DNA of 64,000 nt, taken from NCBI GenBank assembly GCA_013285465.1, contig CP053449.1:2070735-2134734 (forward strand), in the 5' to 3' direction. Below are positions 17,578 to 26,766 of the stretch, piece by piece. The notes under the pieces are model-generated. The model saw nothing but the letters and a program-made list of their open reading frames with translations, had not been told where the DNA came from and ran no database searches. The position numbers were made by a program, and so were the translations under genes. This DNA is from Pseudomonadota bacterium (GTDB taxonomy: Bacteria > Pseudomonadota > Alphaproteobacteria > Micavibrionales > CSBR16-224). Position 1 is the stretch's first letter. Each line of letters starts with the position of its first letter.

Positions 17578-19845
17578 CTATTTTCCGGTGGCAACATAAA
17601 CACCCGTCCAGTTTTGCGGCGGGTTTTTGATGTAATTTTCAATCCGTTCAAGATACATGGCATAAAATTCCGCCAGATGTTTCGGCGCTTTCGAAACGCA
17701 TTTATCCTTTAAAATATCCCGCGCCTTTTTAAACGCACCCGCGCGGTACTGTTTCAGCATGTCATCATGTGCCTTTTTCAAGCTTTGGAATTTCGGCGTT
17801 GCCGCATAATCCGCATCCCCCAGCAGCGTAAAGATACGCTCTGGCTCCGTACGGCCTTTCACCGTCAACAGATCAATTTCCAGCAAGGCCAGATCATCCG
17901 CCGCTTCCGCCGTCTGTGCGCCCAGCAAAATCGGCAGTTTATAGGTTTTTGTCTGCCCCTCCAACCGCGCCGCCAGATTGACGCTGTCACCGATTGCCGA
18001 ATAGGCAAAACGCTGTTTCGAGCCCATATTTCCGACCGAACATAGCCCCGTCGACAAACCGATGCCCATGTCCAGCCTGCGGAAATCGCGTTTTTGCTTT
18101 TTCGCGTCTTTTTTGATTTGTTCATTGACGCCGTCCAGCTGGCCCAGCATTTCCAGCGCCACCAGACAGGCACGGCGCGGGTGATCGGCAACATCGACAG
18201 GCGCATTCCAGAAAGCCATAATCGCATCACCCATATATTTATCAATCGTGCCGCGCTGCGCCATAATCGCCGAGGTCATCGGGGTGAGAAAATCATTCAT
18301 CATTTTAATCAGCGCATCCGGCGGCATGGTCTCGGCGATGGAGGTAAAGTTACGCACATCGGTGAACATCACACTCAGCTCCCGCTCCTCACCGCCAAGC
18401 GCCAGTTTTTCAGGCGAGGCCAGCACCTCTTTCATCAATTCCTCGGAGATATAGTGACCGAAAGCCTCGCGGTAAAAGCGCTTTTCATGCTCGGTGCGCA
18501 GATTGCTCAGGATTGCCGCCGCCATAAACATCGTCAGGGTTACAATCGCCGGATAAACGGGATCAATCAGCATGCCGCTTTGCTGATACATATAAAGCGA
18601 GGCACCGGAAACCCCCGTCAGAATCAGAAAGCCCAGCGAGGCCAGCGCCGCCGTGCCGACAAAAGGTGCCAATAAAATCATCAATAAACCGGCACCGATC
18701 ATCGTAACCAACTCGGTTAAATCGAAATATTCCGATCTCTCCAAATGTTGCCCCGCCAGAATCTGCTCCAGAATTTCGGCATGAATTTCCACACCCGGTA
18801 CGATTTTATCCAGCGGCGAAGAACGCATATCCTTCAATCCCTCCGCCGAGGTTCCGATCATCACGATTTTGTTTTTGATTTTCTCCGGTGCGACCTTGCC
18901 GTCCAGCACCTCCCATGCCGGGATATAACGCTCCGGATGATGTCCGCTGTAATAAACCAGAATATGGCCGTTCTGGTCGATCGGGATGTGATAATCGCCC
19001 AGTTTCAAATCCGTGATGCCGTAACCTTCGGAACTCGGCTCTTTAGAACTTGTCACCGTCACGACCCGCCGCCCCAAGGCAACGCGCAAAGCCTCCAGCG
19101 GCAGTGAGGGATACACATCGACCATGCCGTCCTTGCCCGGACCTGCAATCAGCATCGGCATACGGCGGATCACGCCGTCGCTTTCCGGTCTCAGGGTAAA
19201 ACTGCCGTTCCCTGCTGCGGCAGAGGCCAGCCGGTCAATCGTTGTCGCAAAATTTCCAGTCGCAAACAGAAAATCCTCCGGCGCAGGTGATACACCGGCA
19301 TTGAACAGCCTTACGGTTTTGACGGGAATGCTCGGTATCTGCTGTTCCGACCCGACAAAGCTGGTCACGACATTCCCCGCTTTGCGGATTGTTTCGGCCA
19401 GAATATCATCATGGTCCGGCAGATTGCGCAAAACGCTTAAATTCAGATCACCGCTGCCCTGCCGCCCTTCAATCAGCTCCGCGATTTTTCCGGGCGAGGT
19501 CCAGTCCTCCTCCGCAAAGACGATATCAAAAGCGATGGATTTCGGCTGCATCTCCGCCAGCTTGTCGACCAGATCGGCGACAATGACGCGGGGCCAGGGG
19601 AATTGTCCTTTATGCTGCAGCGATGCCTCGTCAATATCGACAATCACTACACCGTCAATACCGTTTTCAGGCATAATTCGCGGCGCATTCGTATCCCGCG
19701 GAAAAATGCGGTTATAATAATCAAAGGCAATAAAATTCAGCCGCTTCACCAAAGGCTTGTTGCTTTGATGCATGGCAACCAGCCCCGCCAGCAATGCCAG
19801 CAGCACCAGAATATCCCAAAACCGTCCTTTTAATGATCGTCCCAT
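17578..19845 (-). CDS. CHASE2-domain class III adenylate/guanylate cyclase
   Basis: A 755-residue membrane enzyme. An N-terminal TM is followed by an extracytoplasmic CHASE2 sensor (about 35-360; GVVIVDIDEASL, FPWPR, IVMIGTSAEGL are typical). Three closely spaced TMs follow (about 375-455), then a class III cyclase domain (about 490-690). The metal-binding aspartates are in MFTDVRNFTS and MGDAIMAFWN, and the domain ends with FAYSAIGDSVNLAARLE. The architecture is standard for alphaproteobacterial cAMP-producing sensors. The sensed signal is unknown. It is divergent from fabA and convergent with the RimJ-like gene. Confidence 0.9.
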   Translation of the reverse strand: MGRSLKGRFWDILVLLALLAGLVAMHQSNKPLVKRLNFIAFDYYNRIFPRDTNAPRIMPENGIDGVVIVDIDEASLQHKGQFPWPRVIVADLVDKLAEMQPKSIAFDIVFAEEDWTSPGKIAELIEGRQGSGDLNLSVLRNLPDHDDILAETIRKAGNVVTSFVGSEQQIPSIPVKTVRLFNAGVSPAPEDFLFATGNFATTIDRLASAAAGNGSFTLRPESDGVIRRMPMLIAGPGKDGMVDVYPSLPLEALRVALGRRVVTVTSSKEPSSEGYGITDLKLGDYHIPIDQNGHILVYYSGHHPERYIPAWEVLDGKVAPEKIKNKIVMIGTSAEGLKDMRSSPLDKIVPGVEIHAEILEQILAGQHLERSEYFDLTELVTMIGAGLLMILLAPFVGTAALASLGFLILTGVSGASLYMYQQSGMLIDPVYPAIVTLTMFMAAAILSNLRTEHEKRFYREAFGHYISEELMKEVLASPEKLALGGEERELSVMFTDVRNFTSIAETMPPDALIKMMNDFLTPMTSAIMAQRGTIDKYMGDAIMAFWNAPVDVADHPRRACLVALEMLGQLDGVNEQIKKDAKKQKRDFRRLDMGIGLSTGLCSVGNMGSKQRFAYSAIGDSVNLAARLEGQTKTYKLPILLGAQTAEAADDLALLEIDLLTVKGRTEPERIFTLLGDADYAATPKFQSLKKAHDDMLKQYRAGAFKKARDILKDKCVSKAPKHLAEFYAMYLERIENYIKNPPQNWTGVYVATGK

Positions 19846-19943
19846 AATAATGATTTCAGCCGGGCTGTATCCATCTGATTTTTCTGTCCGCTTTCATTCT
19901 ACACGGGATAAAAATCTTTCAGAAGAGGCTATTTTGATTTTCC

Positions 19944-19972
19944 TTGCACTCGCTTTCCATTGGAATTATAAG
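19944..19972 (+). promoter_or_regulatory. Probable promoter of the fabA-fabB-fabI operon
   Basis: TTGCAC (19944-19949), a 17-base spacer, and TATAAG (19967-19972). The start of fabA is about 70 bases downstream. No clear operator palindrome is seen around it. Confidence 0.65.
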
Positions 19973-20045
19973 GGGTGTTGCATAAACGACATTAACAAAA
20001 AGGGACTTTTCAGGCTTGAAAACAGCAGTTGAGACGATAAAAAAT

Positions 20046-20585
20046 ATGACAGAAAAATCCACCAACCTGCATGTGCCGCAAGGCAGCTATTCTTACGATG
20101 ATTTGATCTCTTGCGCAAAAGGCGAAATGTTCGGCCCCGGCAATGCGAAGCTGCCGCTGCCGCCGATGCTGATGTTTGACCGCATCACGGAAATCAGCGC
20201 AACGGGCGGCGCCTATGATAAAGGTTTCATCACGGCGGAGCTGGATGTAAAGCCCGACCTGTGGTTTTTCGGCTGCCATTTCCATGATGATCCGGTTATG
20301 CCGGGCTGTCTCGGCCTCGACTCGCTGTGGCAGTTGCTCGGCTTTTACCTCGGCTGGACAGGTGCGGAAGGTTCCGGCCGCGCACTGGGTGTCGGCGAAG
20401 TGAAATTCACAGGTCAGGTTCTGCCGACAGCCAAGCTGGTCACCTATACGGTCGATCTGCGCCGCGTCATTAACCGCAAGCTGGTGCTGGGCATCGGTGC
20501 GGGTACGGTCACGGTTGACGGTGAAACCATTTATGAAGCGCAGGATCTGAAAGTCGGCCTGTTCGCAAATCCGAGCACGATGTAA
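20046..20585 (+). CDS. fabA: 3-hydroxydecanoyl-ACP dehydratase/isomerase
   Basis: A 179-residue hot-dog fold enzyme very like E. coli Fab[27 protein letters not shown] with the catalytic His, [15 protein letters not shown] with the catalytic Asp region, and [18 protein letters not shown]. It dehydrates 3-hydroxydecanoyl-ACP and isomerises the product to cis-3-decenoyl-ACP, the branch point to unsaturated fatty acids without oxygen. I use ATG 20046. An in-frame TTG at 20016 would add ten residues, and E. coli FabA has no such extension. It is the first gene of fabA-fabB-fabI. Confidence 0.97.
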   Translation: MTEKSTNLHVPQGSYSYDDLISCAKGEMFGPGNAKLPLPPMLMFDRITEISATGGAYDKGFITAELDVKPDLWFFGCHFHDDPVMPGCLGLDSLWQLLGFYLGWTGAEGSGRALGVGEVKFTGQVLPTAKLVTYTVDLRRVINRKLVLGIGAGTVTVDGETIYEAQDLKVGLFANPSTM

Positions 20586-20641
20586 AACGCCAATCAAGGC
20601 AAGACATCAATCCCCCTCATTTCAAGGATACGGAGAGAAAC

Positions 20642-21868
20642 ATGCAAAAAAGACGCGTTGTTGTCACGGGAATGGGCATCGTGTCCTGTATCGGTAATGA
20701 TCAGGAAACGGTCACGCAATCACTGAAGGACAGCCGTTCCGGTATTGTTTTCAGCGATACCTATGCTGAAATGGGTTTCCGCAGCCATGTTCACGGCGCG
20801 GTTGACATTGATCTGCAGGAAAAAATCGACCGCAAACTGCTGCGCTTTATGGGTGACGGTGCGGCCTATAACTATATCGCCATGGCCGATGCCATCGCCG
20901 ATGCGGGTCTGGAAGAAAAAGACGTTTCCAACGAGCGCACGGGGCTGATTACCGGATCAGGCGGTATCTCCACGAAAAACCTTGTTGCCGCCGCCGATAT
21001 CGCGCGTGCAGGCAGCCCGAAACGCGTCGGCCCCTATATGGTGCCGCGCTGCATGTCCAGCACCAATTCGGCAACGCTGGCAACGCCGTTCAAAATTCTG
21101 GGGGTCAATTACTCCATTACCTCGGCCTGCGCGACCTCGGCACATTGCATCGGCAATGCCGCGGAAATGATCGAATACGGCAAACAGGACATTATGTTCG
21201 CCGGCGGCGGGGAAGAGCTGGACTGGTCGCTGACCGTGCTGTTCGACGCGATGGGGGCTTTATCCTCCAAATATAATGATGCGCCGGAAAAAGCCTCCCG
21301 CGCTTATGACGAAGCCCGCGACGGTTTCGTGATTGCAGGCGGCGGCGGCACGCTGGTTCTGGAAGAGCTGGAACATGCAAAAGCCCGCGGCGCGAAAATT
21401 TACGGCGAAATCATCGGTTACGGCCTGACTTCGGACGGTTATGACATGGTTGCCCCCTCGGGCGAAGGCGCACAGCGCTGCATGAAAATGGCCATGCAAA
21501 ATCTTGACGGCCGCAAAGTTGATTATATCAACACGCACGGCACCTCGACACCTGTCGGCGATATGAAAGAAATTGAAGCGCTGAAAGCCACATTCGGTGA
21601 CGGCAATATTCCGAAATTCAGCTCGACCAAATCGCTGACCGGCCATTCGCTGGGCGCAACAGGCGTACAGGAAGCGATTTACGCCTTACTGATGATGAAA
21701 CACGGCTTTATTGCCGGTTCCGCCAATATCGATACGCTTGACCCCGCCATGGGTGATGTGCCGGTTGTCAGCAAAACGGAAAACGCCGCGATTGATGTCG
21801 CGCTGTCAAACAGCTTCGGCTTTGGCGGCACGAATTGCACGCTGGCACTGGGAAAATATGACGGGTAA
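20642..21868 (+). CDS. fabB: 3-oxoacyl-ACP synthase I
   Basis: A 408-residue thiolase-fold condensing enzyme. Catalytic Cys is in [12 protein letters not shown], and the two catalytic His are in [11 protein letters not shown] and [10 protein letters not shown]. It starts [18 protein letters not shown]. Its pairing with fabA identifies it as FabB rather than FabF: it extends cis-3-decenoyl-ACP for unsaturated fatty acid synthesis. The ribosome binding site is GGAGAG. It begins 56 bases after fabA. Confidence 0.95.
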   Translation: MQKRRVVVTGMGIVSCIGNDQETVTQSLKDSRSGIVFSDTYAEMGFRSHVHGAVDIDLQEKIDRKLLRFMGDGAAYNYIAMADAIADAGLEEKDVSNERTGLITGSGGISTKNLVAAADIARAGSPKRVGPYMVPRCMSSTNSATLATPFKILGVNYSITSACATSAHCIGNAAEMIEYGKQDIMFAGGGEELDWSLTVLFDAMGALSSKYNDAPEKASRAYDEARDGFVIAGGGGTLVLEELEHAKARGAKIYGEIIGYGLTSDGYDMVAPSGEGAQRCMKMAMQNLDGRKVDYINTHGTSTPVGDMKEIEALKATFGDGNIPKFSSTKSLTGHSLGATGVQEAIYALLMMKHGFIAGSANIDTLDPAMGDVPVVSKTENAAIDVALSNSFGFGGTNCTLALGKYDG

Positions 21869-21904
21869 TTTTTGCCAAGAACCTCGAACGATAGAGATTA
21901 AAAG

Positions 21905-22735
21905 ATGACTGACGGAAAATTGATGCAGGGAAAAAAAGGCCTGATTATGGGGGTCGCCAATGACCATTCCATCGCATGGGGCATTGCGCAGACCTTGCAT
22001 GCGCAAGGCGCGGAGCTGGCCTTCACCTATCAGGGCGATGCCTTTGGAAAGCGCGTAAAACCGCTGGCCGACAGCATTGGTGCCGATATCGTCCTTCCCT
22101 GTGACGTGTCATCGGAACAAGATGTCGACCGGCTGTTTTCCGATCTAGAAAAACAATGGGGCAAGATCGATTTTCTTGTCCATGCCATTGCCTTTTCCGA
22201 CAAGAACGAGCTGAAAGGCGATTATGTCGATACCTCGCTGGAAAATTTCCTGACCTCGATGCATATCTCCTGCTATTCCTTCACCTCGATCGCCCGCCGC
22301 GCGAAGAATTTGATGACGGATGGCGGCAGCATGATCACCCTGACCTATCTGGGCTCGGAACGCGTCATGCCCAATTACAATGTCATGGGCGTTGCAAAAG
22401 CCGCGCTGGAAGCCTCCGTCCGTTATCTGGCCGTTGATCTGGGGCCGAAGAAAATCCGCGTGAATTCGATTTCACCGGGGCCGATGCGCACGCTGGCCGG
22501 TGCCGTCATCGGCAATGCCCGCCATACGTTCAAATACACGCAGCAGGCGTCACCGCTGCCGCGTTCGGTTGATCTGGAAGATATCGGCAATGCCGCTTTG
22601 TATTTCCTGAGCGACCTTTCCGCCGCCGTCACAGGCCAAAATCATTACGTTGATTGCGGTTTCAATATTGTCGGCATGCCGAAAAAGGAAACCGTCTGCG
22701 CCGTCGCTTTGAACGGCAACGGAAACGGCGATTAG
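21905..22735 (+). CDS. fabI: Enoyl-ACP reductase (NADH), FabI type
   Basis: A 276-residue short-chain dehydrogenase-like enzyme. It has GLIMGVANDHSIAWG (nucleotide-binding loop), HAIAFSDKNELKGDY, a serine-rich segment, and the catalytic Tyr-x6-Lys in YNVMGVAKAALEAS. RVNSISPGPMRTLA follows, as in FabI. It catalyses the last reduction of each elongation cycle and is the target class of triclosan and diazaborines. The C-terminus has a short extension rich in Asn and Gly. It is the third gene of the fab operon, 36 bases after fabB. Confidence 0.95.
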   Translation: MTDGKLMQGKKGLIMGVANDHSIAWGIAQTLHAQGAELAFTYQGDAFGKRVKPLADSIGADIVLPCDVSSEQDVDRLFSDLEKQWGKIDFLVHAIAFSDKNELKGDYVDTSLENFLTSMHISCYSFTSIARRAKNLMTDGGSMITLTYLGSERVMPNYNVMGVAKAALEASVRYLAVDLGPKKIRVNSISPGPMRTLAGAVIGNARHTFKYTQQASPLPRSVDLEDIGNAALYFLSDLSAAVTGQNHYVDCGFNIVGMPKKETVCAVALNGNGNGD

Positions 22736-22744
22736 GCCGCGCCG

Positions 22745-23272
22745 ATGATGCGCCTTGCCCGCCGGTTTTTCTGCTGCCTGTGCTTTTTTATCAGTCTTTT
22801 TCCTGCCGCTGCCCGCGCCGGTGAGCCCTGCCCGATTTATCAGGCGGTTTTCAAACCGCATCCCGCTTATTATACCGCAGAAGAACGCGCGCTGGATTAC
22901 CGTATGACGGTCACGCCGCCGCCTGCGGGAAAAAAGGGCATGGACCGCTGGCATGATTTTATCATTCATGTCCGCGATGCCGCGACAGCAGCAGAGCTGA
23001 GCCGCTACCGCATGTCACTGGCTTTTCCCTTCGGCGGCATTATCCCGACCATCGACGGCGCGCGTTTTTATCCCGCCAATGAGGATTTTAGCCGCAACGG
23101 CAATTACGAAACCGCGCCGCATGCGCTGATCCTGCCGAATTTCGGCACACGTTTTCGCCATGCGAACTGGGAGAAATCAAAACGTATCACATTCCTGACC
23201 GACGCCAAAACCCCGCCCGGCCCCGAAACGCCGGAACTCTGGATGCTGGAAAGTTGCACAGAATCCAAATAA
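22745..23272 (+). CDS. Unknown exported protein behind fabI
   Basis: A 175-residue protein with an N-terminal signal (FFCCLCFFISLFPAAARAG). The mature part has two conserved-looking cysteines (EPCPIYQ near its start and LESCTESK at the end) and an Arg/Tyr/Pro-rich middle (YRMSLAFPFGG). I do not recognise a family. The start lies 9 bases after the fabI stop, so translation is probably coupled to the fab operon. A link to lipids is possible but not shown. Confidence 0.6.
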   Translation: MMRLARRFFCCLCFFISLFPAAARAGEPCPIYQAVFKPHPAYYTAEERALDYRMTVTPPPAGKKGMDRWHDFIIHVRDAATAAELSRYRMSLAFPFGGIIPTIDGARFYPANEDFSRNGNYETAPHALILPNFGTRFRHANWEKSKRITFLTDAKTPPGPETPELWMLESCTESK

Positions 23273-23317
23273 TAAATACCTAACAGCCTGATTTAAAATA
23301 TAAAAAATCGCTCAATA

Positions 23318-23346
23318 TTGACATAAAAAGCGGATGCCGTTATAGT
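23318..23346 (+). promoter_or_regulatory. Strong sigma-70-type promoter
   Basis: TTGACA (23318-23323), a 17-base spacer, and TATAGT (23341-23346), nearly consensus. It lies 35 bases before the next gene's ATG, in AT-rich sequence after the fab operon. Confidence 0.85.
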
Positions 23347-23381
23347 TATTTCCTTTCATATAAGAAAAAAGGACGAGACTG

Positions 23382-24119
23382 ATGGCTGATTTCAAAGAGC
23401 TTCGCAAAGCCTATGCGGATAAGACGTTGAAAATTTTTGCGAACAAAGACGGGTCCGATTATAAAGAGCCCGTTAAAACCGTGCTGTTTGGTGGCAGCCT
23501 CATCAGCCTGTTATGCTTTGTGGGCGGTATGGCCATTCATTCCAATGATGCCCTGCCCGATAAAACAGGTACGGAAAACCGCGCCGTTGTCCATGAAGCC
23601 TTTCAAAAAACCGCCCGGACACTGACATCTCTGCATACGCAGCTGGATCAGGGCGTTGATGCCCGCAATAGCGCTGCGACCATGGAAACGCTGAAACGCC
23701 TGGATGTGTTGGGAACGGAGATTCCCGCTTACATCGAATCCCCTGAAGATGATGCGGCAAGGCAGCGCATGCTGGACAGCGAATTACCGAAATTTCTGGA
23801 AGCGCTGGCACTGGATAGTGATTTGACCGAAACGGATAAAGACAATTTCCTGAAAGACCTTGCAAAGTCGGGTATTCCGCTGGAAAACACCATCGCTGCA
23901 AAATACAATGCCGGTGCTTTTGACGAATGCCGGATAAAATACGACAATGCCGCCGATATCTATGCCTGCAGTCCGGGTGAAGCGCAAAATCTGAAACAGG
24001 CCGGCATAACAAACTCTCTTCCGGGGGTCGGACTGCTTTTGCTGTTCAGCATATTGCTGGGCGCAACAGATCCGCGCACAATGCGCAAATACGCCAAACA
24101 TCACAGCATGAACCACTAA
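23382..24119 (+). CDS. Two-TM membrane protein with extracytoplasmic helical domain (STGGG family relative)
   Basis: A 245-residue protein preceded by AAAAAAGGACGAG. It has a basic cytoplasmic N-terminus, TM1 (about 30-50, VLFGGSLISLLCFVGGMAI), an acidic, mostly helical segment of about 150 residues, TM2 (about 210-228, GVGLLLLFSILLG) and a basic C-terminal tail. I do not recognise a named family. It shares layout and a local motif, LTETDKDNFLKDL, with the two tandem proteins at 46.0-47.4 kb (LTEQDYRFLDENL, LTEGDYTALRGNL), so I take it as a diverged third copy. Two cysteines in the outer segment (DECR, YACS) are specific to this copy. Confidence 0.65.
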   Translation: MADFKELRKAYADKTLKIFANKDGSDYKEPVKTVLFGGSLISLLCFVGGMAIHSNDALPDKTGTENRAVVHEAFQKTARTLTSLHTQLDQGVDARNSAATMETLKRLDVLGTEIPAYIESPEDDAARQRMLDSELPKFLEALALDSDLTETDKDNFLKDLAKSGIPLENTIAAKYNAGAFDECRIKYDNAADIYACSPGEAQNLKQAGITNSLPGVGLLLLFSILLGATDPRTMRKYAKHHSMNH

Positions 24120-24130
24120 TTTTTTGACAT

Positions 24131-24949
24131 TTAAAGACTGACGTCACCGCGGAAAACTTCAGCGACAGGACCTGTCATCATAATGCTGTCCGTCTCGTCG
24201 TCCCATGTGATGGAGAGCGTACCGCCATCCAGAATAATCTCCGCCGTACGTCCGGTTTTACCCGCGCGGACCGCACAGACCAGCGCCGCACAAGCCCCTG
24301 ACCCGCAAGCCCGCGTGACGCCTGCACCGCGTTCCCAGACCCGCATCCTGAGTTTATTCCGCGCCTGTACCTCGACAAATTCAACATTGGTACGTTCGGG
24401 AAACAATGCGTGATTTTCCACGGCAGGCCCCCATTCCTCCAGCGGGACTTTTGCCGCATTTTCGACAAAAAACACCACATGCGGGTTGCCGACATTCACC
24501 GCCAGCGCCTTATCCACCCCCGGCAGCGGCAGCGCCAGAGAATCCGTGTCCTGTTCCTCGGATAGCGGGATTTCCTGCCAGCCCCAGCGCGGCGCGCCCA
24601 TATTCACCGTATAAAGCCCGTCTCCCGCTTTTTCGGCGTAGCGCATTCCCGCCACCGTCTCGATGGTGACGGCATCTTTTCCCAATTCCTCACAAAGCAG
24701 CGCCCCGACACAGCGGGCGGCATTACCGCAAGCCTCGGCCTGACTGCCGTCGGTATTGAAAATACGCATAAACACATCAGCATGTTTCGTCTCTTCCAGC
24801 ACAATGAACTGGTCACAGCCGATGCCCGTTTTGCGGTCGGACAGCCTGCGGATGACATCCGTATCCAGCACGCCCGCATCACGCCCGCGCATATCAAAGA
24901 TTGCAAAATCATTGCCCAGCCCGTGCATTTTGATAAAGGGAAGCGTCAT
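24131..24949 (-). CDS. dapF: Diaminopimelate epimerase
   Basis: A 272-residue enzyme that interconverts LL- and meso-diaminopimelate for lysine and peptidoglycan. Both catalytic cysteines are present: FNTDGSQAEACGNAARC and TRACGSGACA. FIKMHGLGNDFAIFD is the typical N-terminus. ATG 24949 is used; a TTG at 24958 would overlap the flhB stop. It lies five bases after flhB on the same strand, which suggests co-transcription of two unrelated functions. It converges with the two-TM protein gene. Confidence 0.95.
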   Translation of the reverse strand: MTLPFIKMHGLGNDFAIFDMRGRDAGVLDTDVIRRLSDRKTGIGCDQFIVLEETKHADVFMRIFNTDGSQAEACGNAARCVGALLCEELGKDAVTIETVAGMRYAEKAGDGLYTVNMGAPRWGWQEIPLSEEQDTDSLALPLPGVDKALAVNVGNPHVVFFVENAAKVPLEEWGPAVENHALFPERTNVEFVEVQARNKLRMRVWERGAGVTRACGSGACAALVCAVRAGKTGRTAEIILDGGTLSITWDDETDSIMMTGPVAEVFRGDVSL

Positions 24950-24954
24950 CCGCG

Positions 24955-26034
24955 TCAAAGCCTCTTGTTTTTCAATTTAAAGACATAGGAAATCACCTCG
25001 GCAACCGCCTTATACTGCTCTGCCGGAATCGTTTCGCCGATATCCATCCCGCCATGCAGCGCCCGCGCCAGCGGCGGGTTTTCAACGATAGGCACCTTGC
25101 TTTCCTTGGCAATCTCCTTGATACGCTGCGCCACATCATCCACACCTTTGGCCAGCATCACCGGCGCATTCATATTTGCCGGATCATATTTCAAAGCCAC
25201 GGCATAATGATCGGGGTTGGTAATCACGACATCAGCTTCGGGAACCGCCGCCATCATACGCTGACGGGCGCGCGTTTCACGCAATTCGCGCAGACGCGCC
25301 TTGATTTGCGGGTCCCCTTCGGCCTGTTTATATTCTTCCTTTAATTCCTGACGGCTCATGCGCATTTTTTTCATGAAGTCATGACGCTGATACATGTAAT
25401 CCAGCACGGCAATAATTGTCAAAACCGCGATGACCGCCGCCAGCAATTGCAGCAGCAGCATATCAAATTCCTGCAGCATCTCGGAGAAATCAAAATAGAT
25501 GAAACGCTCGATGGTCGGGAAGGCCGGCCATAAAACAGCGACACTCACCGCCGCAATGACCGAAATTTTCAAAACCCCCTTCACAAATTCCATCAGCGAA
25601 CGCAGGGAAAACAGGCGTCCAAAGCCTTTAATCGGTGAAATTTTGCTCAGGCTCGGTTTCAGGGTTTCCGCAGAAAACAGCGGGCCGATCTGCAAGAACG
25701 GCCCTGCAATCGCCGCCACAAAAACAATCAAAAGCGGCAGCAGCCATAACATGCCGATTTCGCCGAACAGCATTTCCACCGTCTGCTGCAGCCCTTTCGG
25801 ATCCGTGGGAATATGATGGGCATTGGCCAGAAAGAAGGTCAGCGTATCCTTCATATGTGACAGCGTGTACGGCCCCAGCATACTGATGATAATCGCACCA
25901 GCCAGCAGCATCACCCATGTATTGACCTCACGGCTTAGAACAACCTGGCCGCGCCTTCGCGCATCCTCCAGTTTCTTCTGCGAGGGTTCCTCGGTCTTCT
26001 GACTGTCGTCTGTAAAGTCGTCTTCCTCGGCCAT
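24955..26034 (-). CDS. flhB: Flagellar type III export protein FlhB
   Basis: A 359-residue export-gate protein. The N-terminal half has four hydrophobic segments after SQKTEEPSQKKLEDARRRGQ. The cytoplasmic domain carries the self-cleavage motif as NPDH (VVITNPDHYAVALKYD), where NPTH is usual. Cleavage occurs between Asn and Pro in the family and switches export from rod/hook to filament substrates. No other flagellar export genes (fliP, fliQ, fliR, flhA) are in the window, so the gene is isolated from its usual partners. It is followed at once by dapF. Confidence 0.9.
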   Translation of the reverse strand: MAEEDDFTDDSQKTEEPSQKKLEDARRRGQVVLSREVNTWVMLLAGAIIISMLGPYTLSHMKDTLTFFLANAHHIPTDPKGLQQTVEMLFGEIGMLWLLPLLIVFVAAIAGPFLQIGPLFSAETLKPSLSKISPIKGFGRLFSLRSLMEFVKGVLKISVIAAVSVAVLWPAFPTIERFIYFDFSEMLQEFDMLLLQLLAAVIAVLTIIAVLDYMYQRHDFMKKMRMSRQELKEEYKQAEGDPQIKARLRELRETRARQRMMAAVPEADVVITNPDHYAVALKYDPANMNAPVMLAKGVDDVAQRIKEIAKESKVPIVENPPLARALHGGMDIGETIPAEQYKAVAEVISYVFKLKNKRL

Positions 26035-26110
26035 TGATCCGGTCCGTGTGCTTCCTGTCTGATAAGAATGATATGCCTCCGATCATAGCACAGCCGTCAA
26101 GACAAAACCA

Positions 26111-26140
26111 TTGACAATCATGCCCGCCCTTATGTATATT
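26111..26140 (+). promoter_or_regulatory. Sigma-70-type promoter
   Basis: TTGACA (26111-26116), an 18-base spacer, and TATATT (26135-26140), about 59 bases before the next gene on this strand. It is oriented away from flhB. Confidence 0.65.
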
Positions 26141-26198
26141 GTCGCGGGTTTGAGCCTCTGCTCCCCGCGCTAAGCAATCAAAAGGATGAGAAGAAGCG

Positions 26199-26702
26199 AT
26201 GACAGATTCCGCGCCGAAAAAACACATCACCGAAAAACTTCATGCCGCTTTTAACCCGCGCGCCGACAAGCTGGTCAATGTGCAGGAATGGCGGGAAAAA
26301 TACGAAGACAAACTTTCTGCGACCCTGAACCGGCTGGATAAAGTCAAACGCGCCGTTCTTTTCGATCCGATGCATCTGGTCAGCGGTTTGCGGCAGGCCT
26401 TCAACATCGCCCGCGAAAAAACCGACAACCCGTATTTCGTGTCCAAAAATGTTGCCGAACGCTTTGAAGCCGAAGGCCGCATTCCCGAAGCCGATGAAAT
26501 CTATGTCATGCAGGATACGATTCTGGACGGTCCGGGGCAGAATTCCCTGATTTCCAAAAGCCTGCAAAAATTCTCCGGCACGCAGGGGCGCATGAACAAA
26601 GCCCGTCTGGAAGCCGTCAATGACTGCAAGAACTTCATTGATAAGCTGAAAAACGGCGAGATCGTCCGCCTGCCGATGCGGCGCGGCCATCCGAAACGCT
26701 AA
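26199..26702 (+). CDS. Small basic soluble protein of unknown function
   Basis: A 167-residue, Lys/Arg-rich protein without signal peptide or membrane segment. A good ribosome binding site (AAAAGGATGAGAAG) precedes it, and it has its own promoter. It is probably mainly helical: an N-terminal KHITEKLHAAFNPRADKL segment, a RLDKVKRAVLF helix, and a C-terminal helix ending in a basic tail (RLPMRRGHPKR). I do not recognise a family. It stands alone between flhB and the HEPN-like gene, so context gives no function. Confidence 0.6.
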   Translation: MTDSAPKKHITEKLHAAFNPRADKLVNVQEWREKYEDKLSATLNRLDKVKRAVLFDPMHLVSGLRQAFNIAREKTDNPYFVSKNVAERFEAEGRIPEADEIYVMQDTILDGPGQNSLISKSLQKFSGTQGRMNKARLEAVNDCKNFIDKLKNGEIVRLPMRRGHPKR

Positions 26703-26766
26703 TTTATTTGCTATCCGCTCATAACAAATACTTAAGCACGTAGAGAGACTGCCAGAACAATACAAA

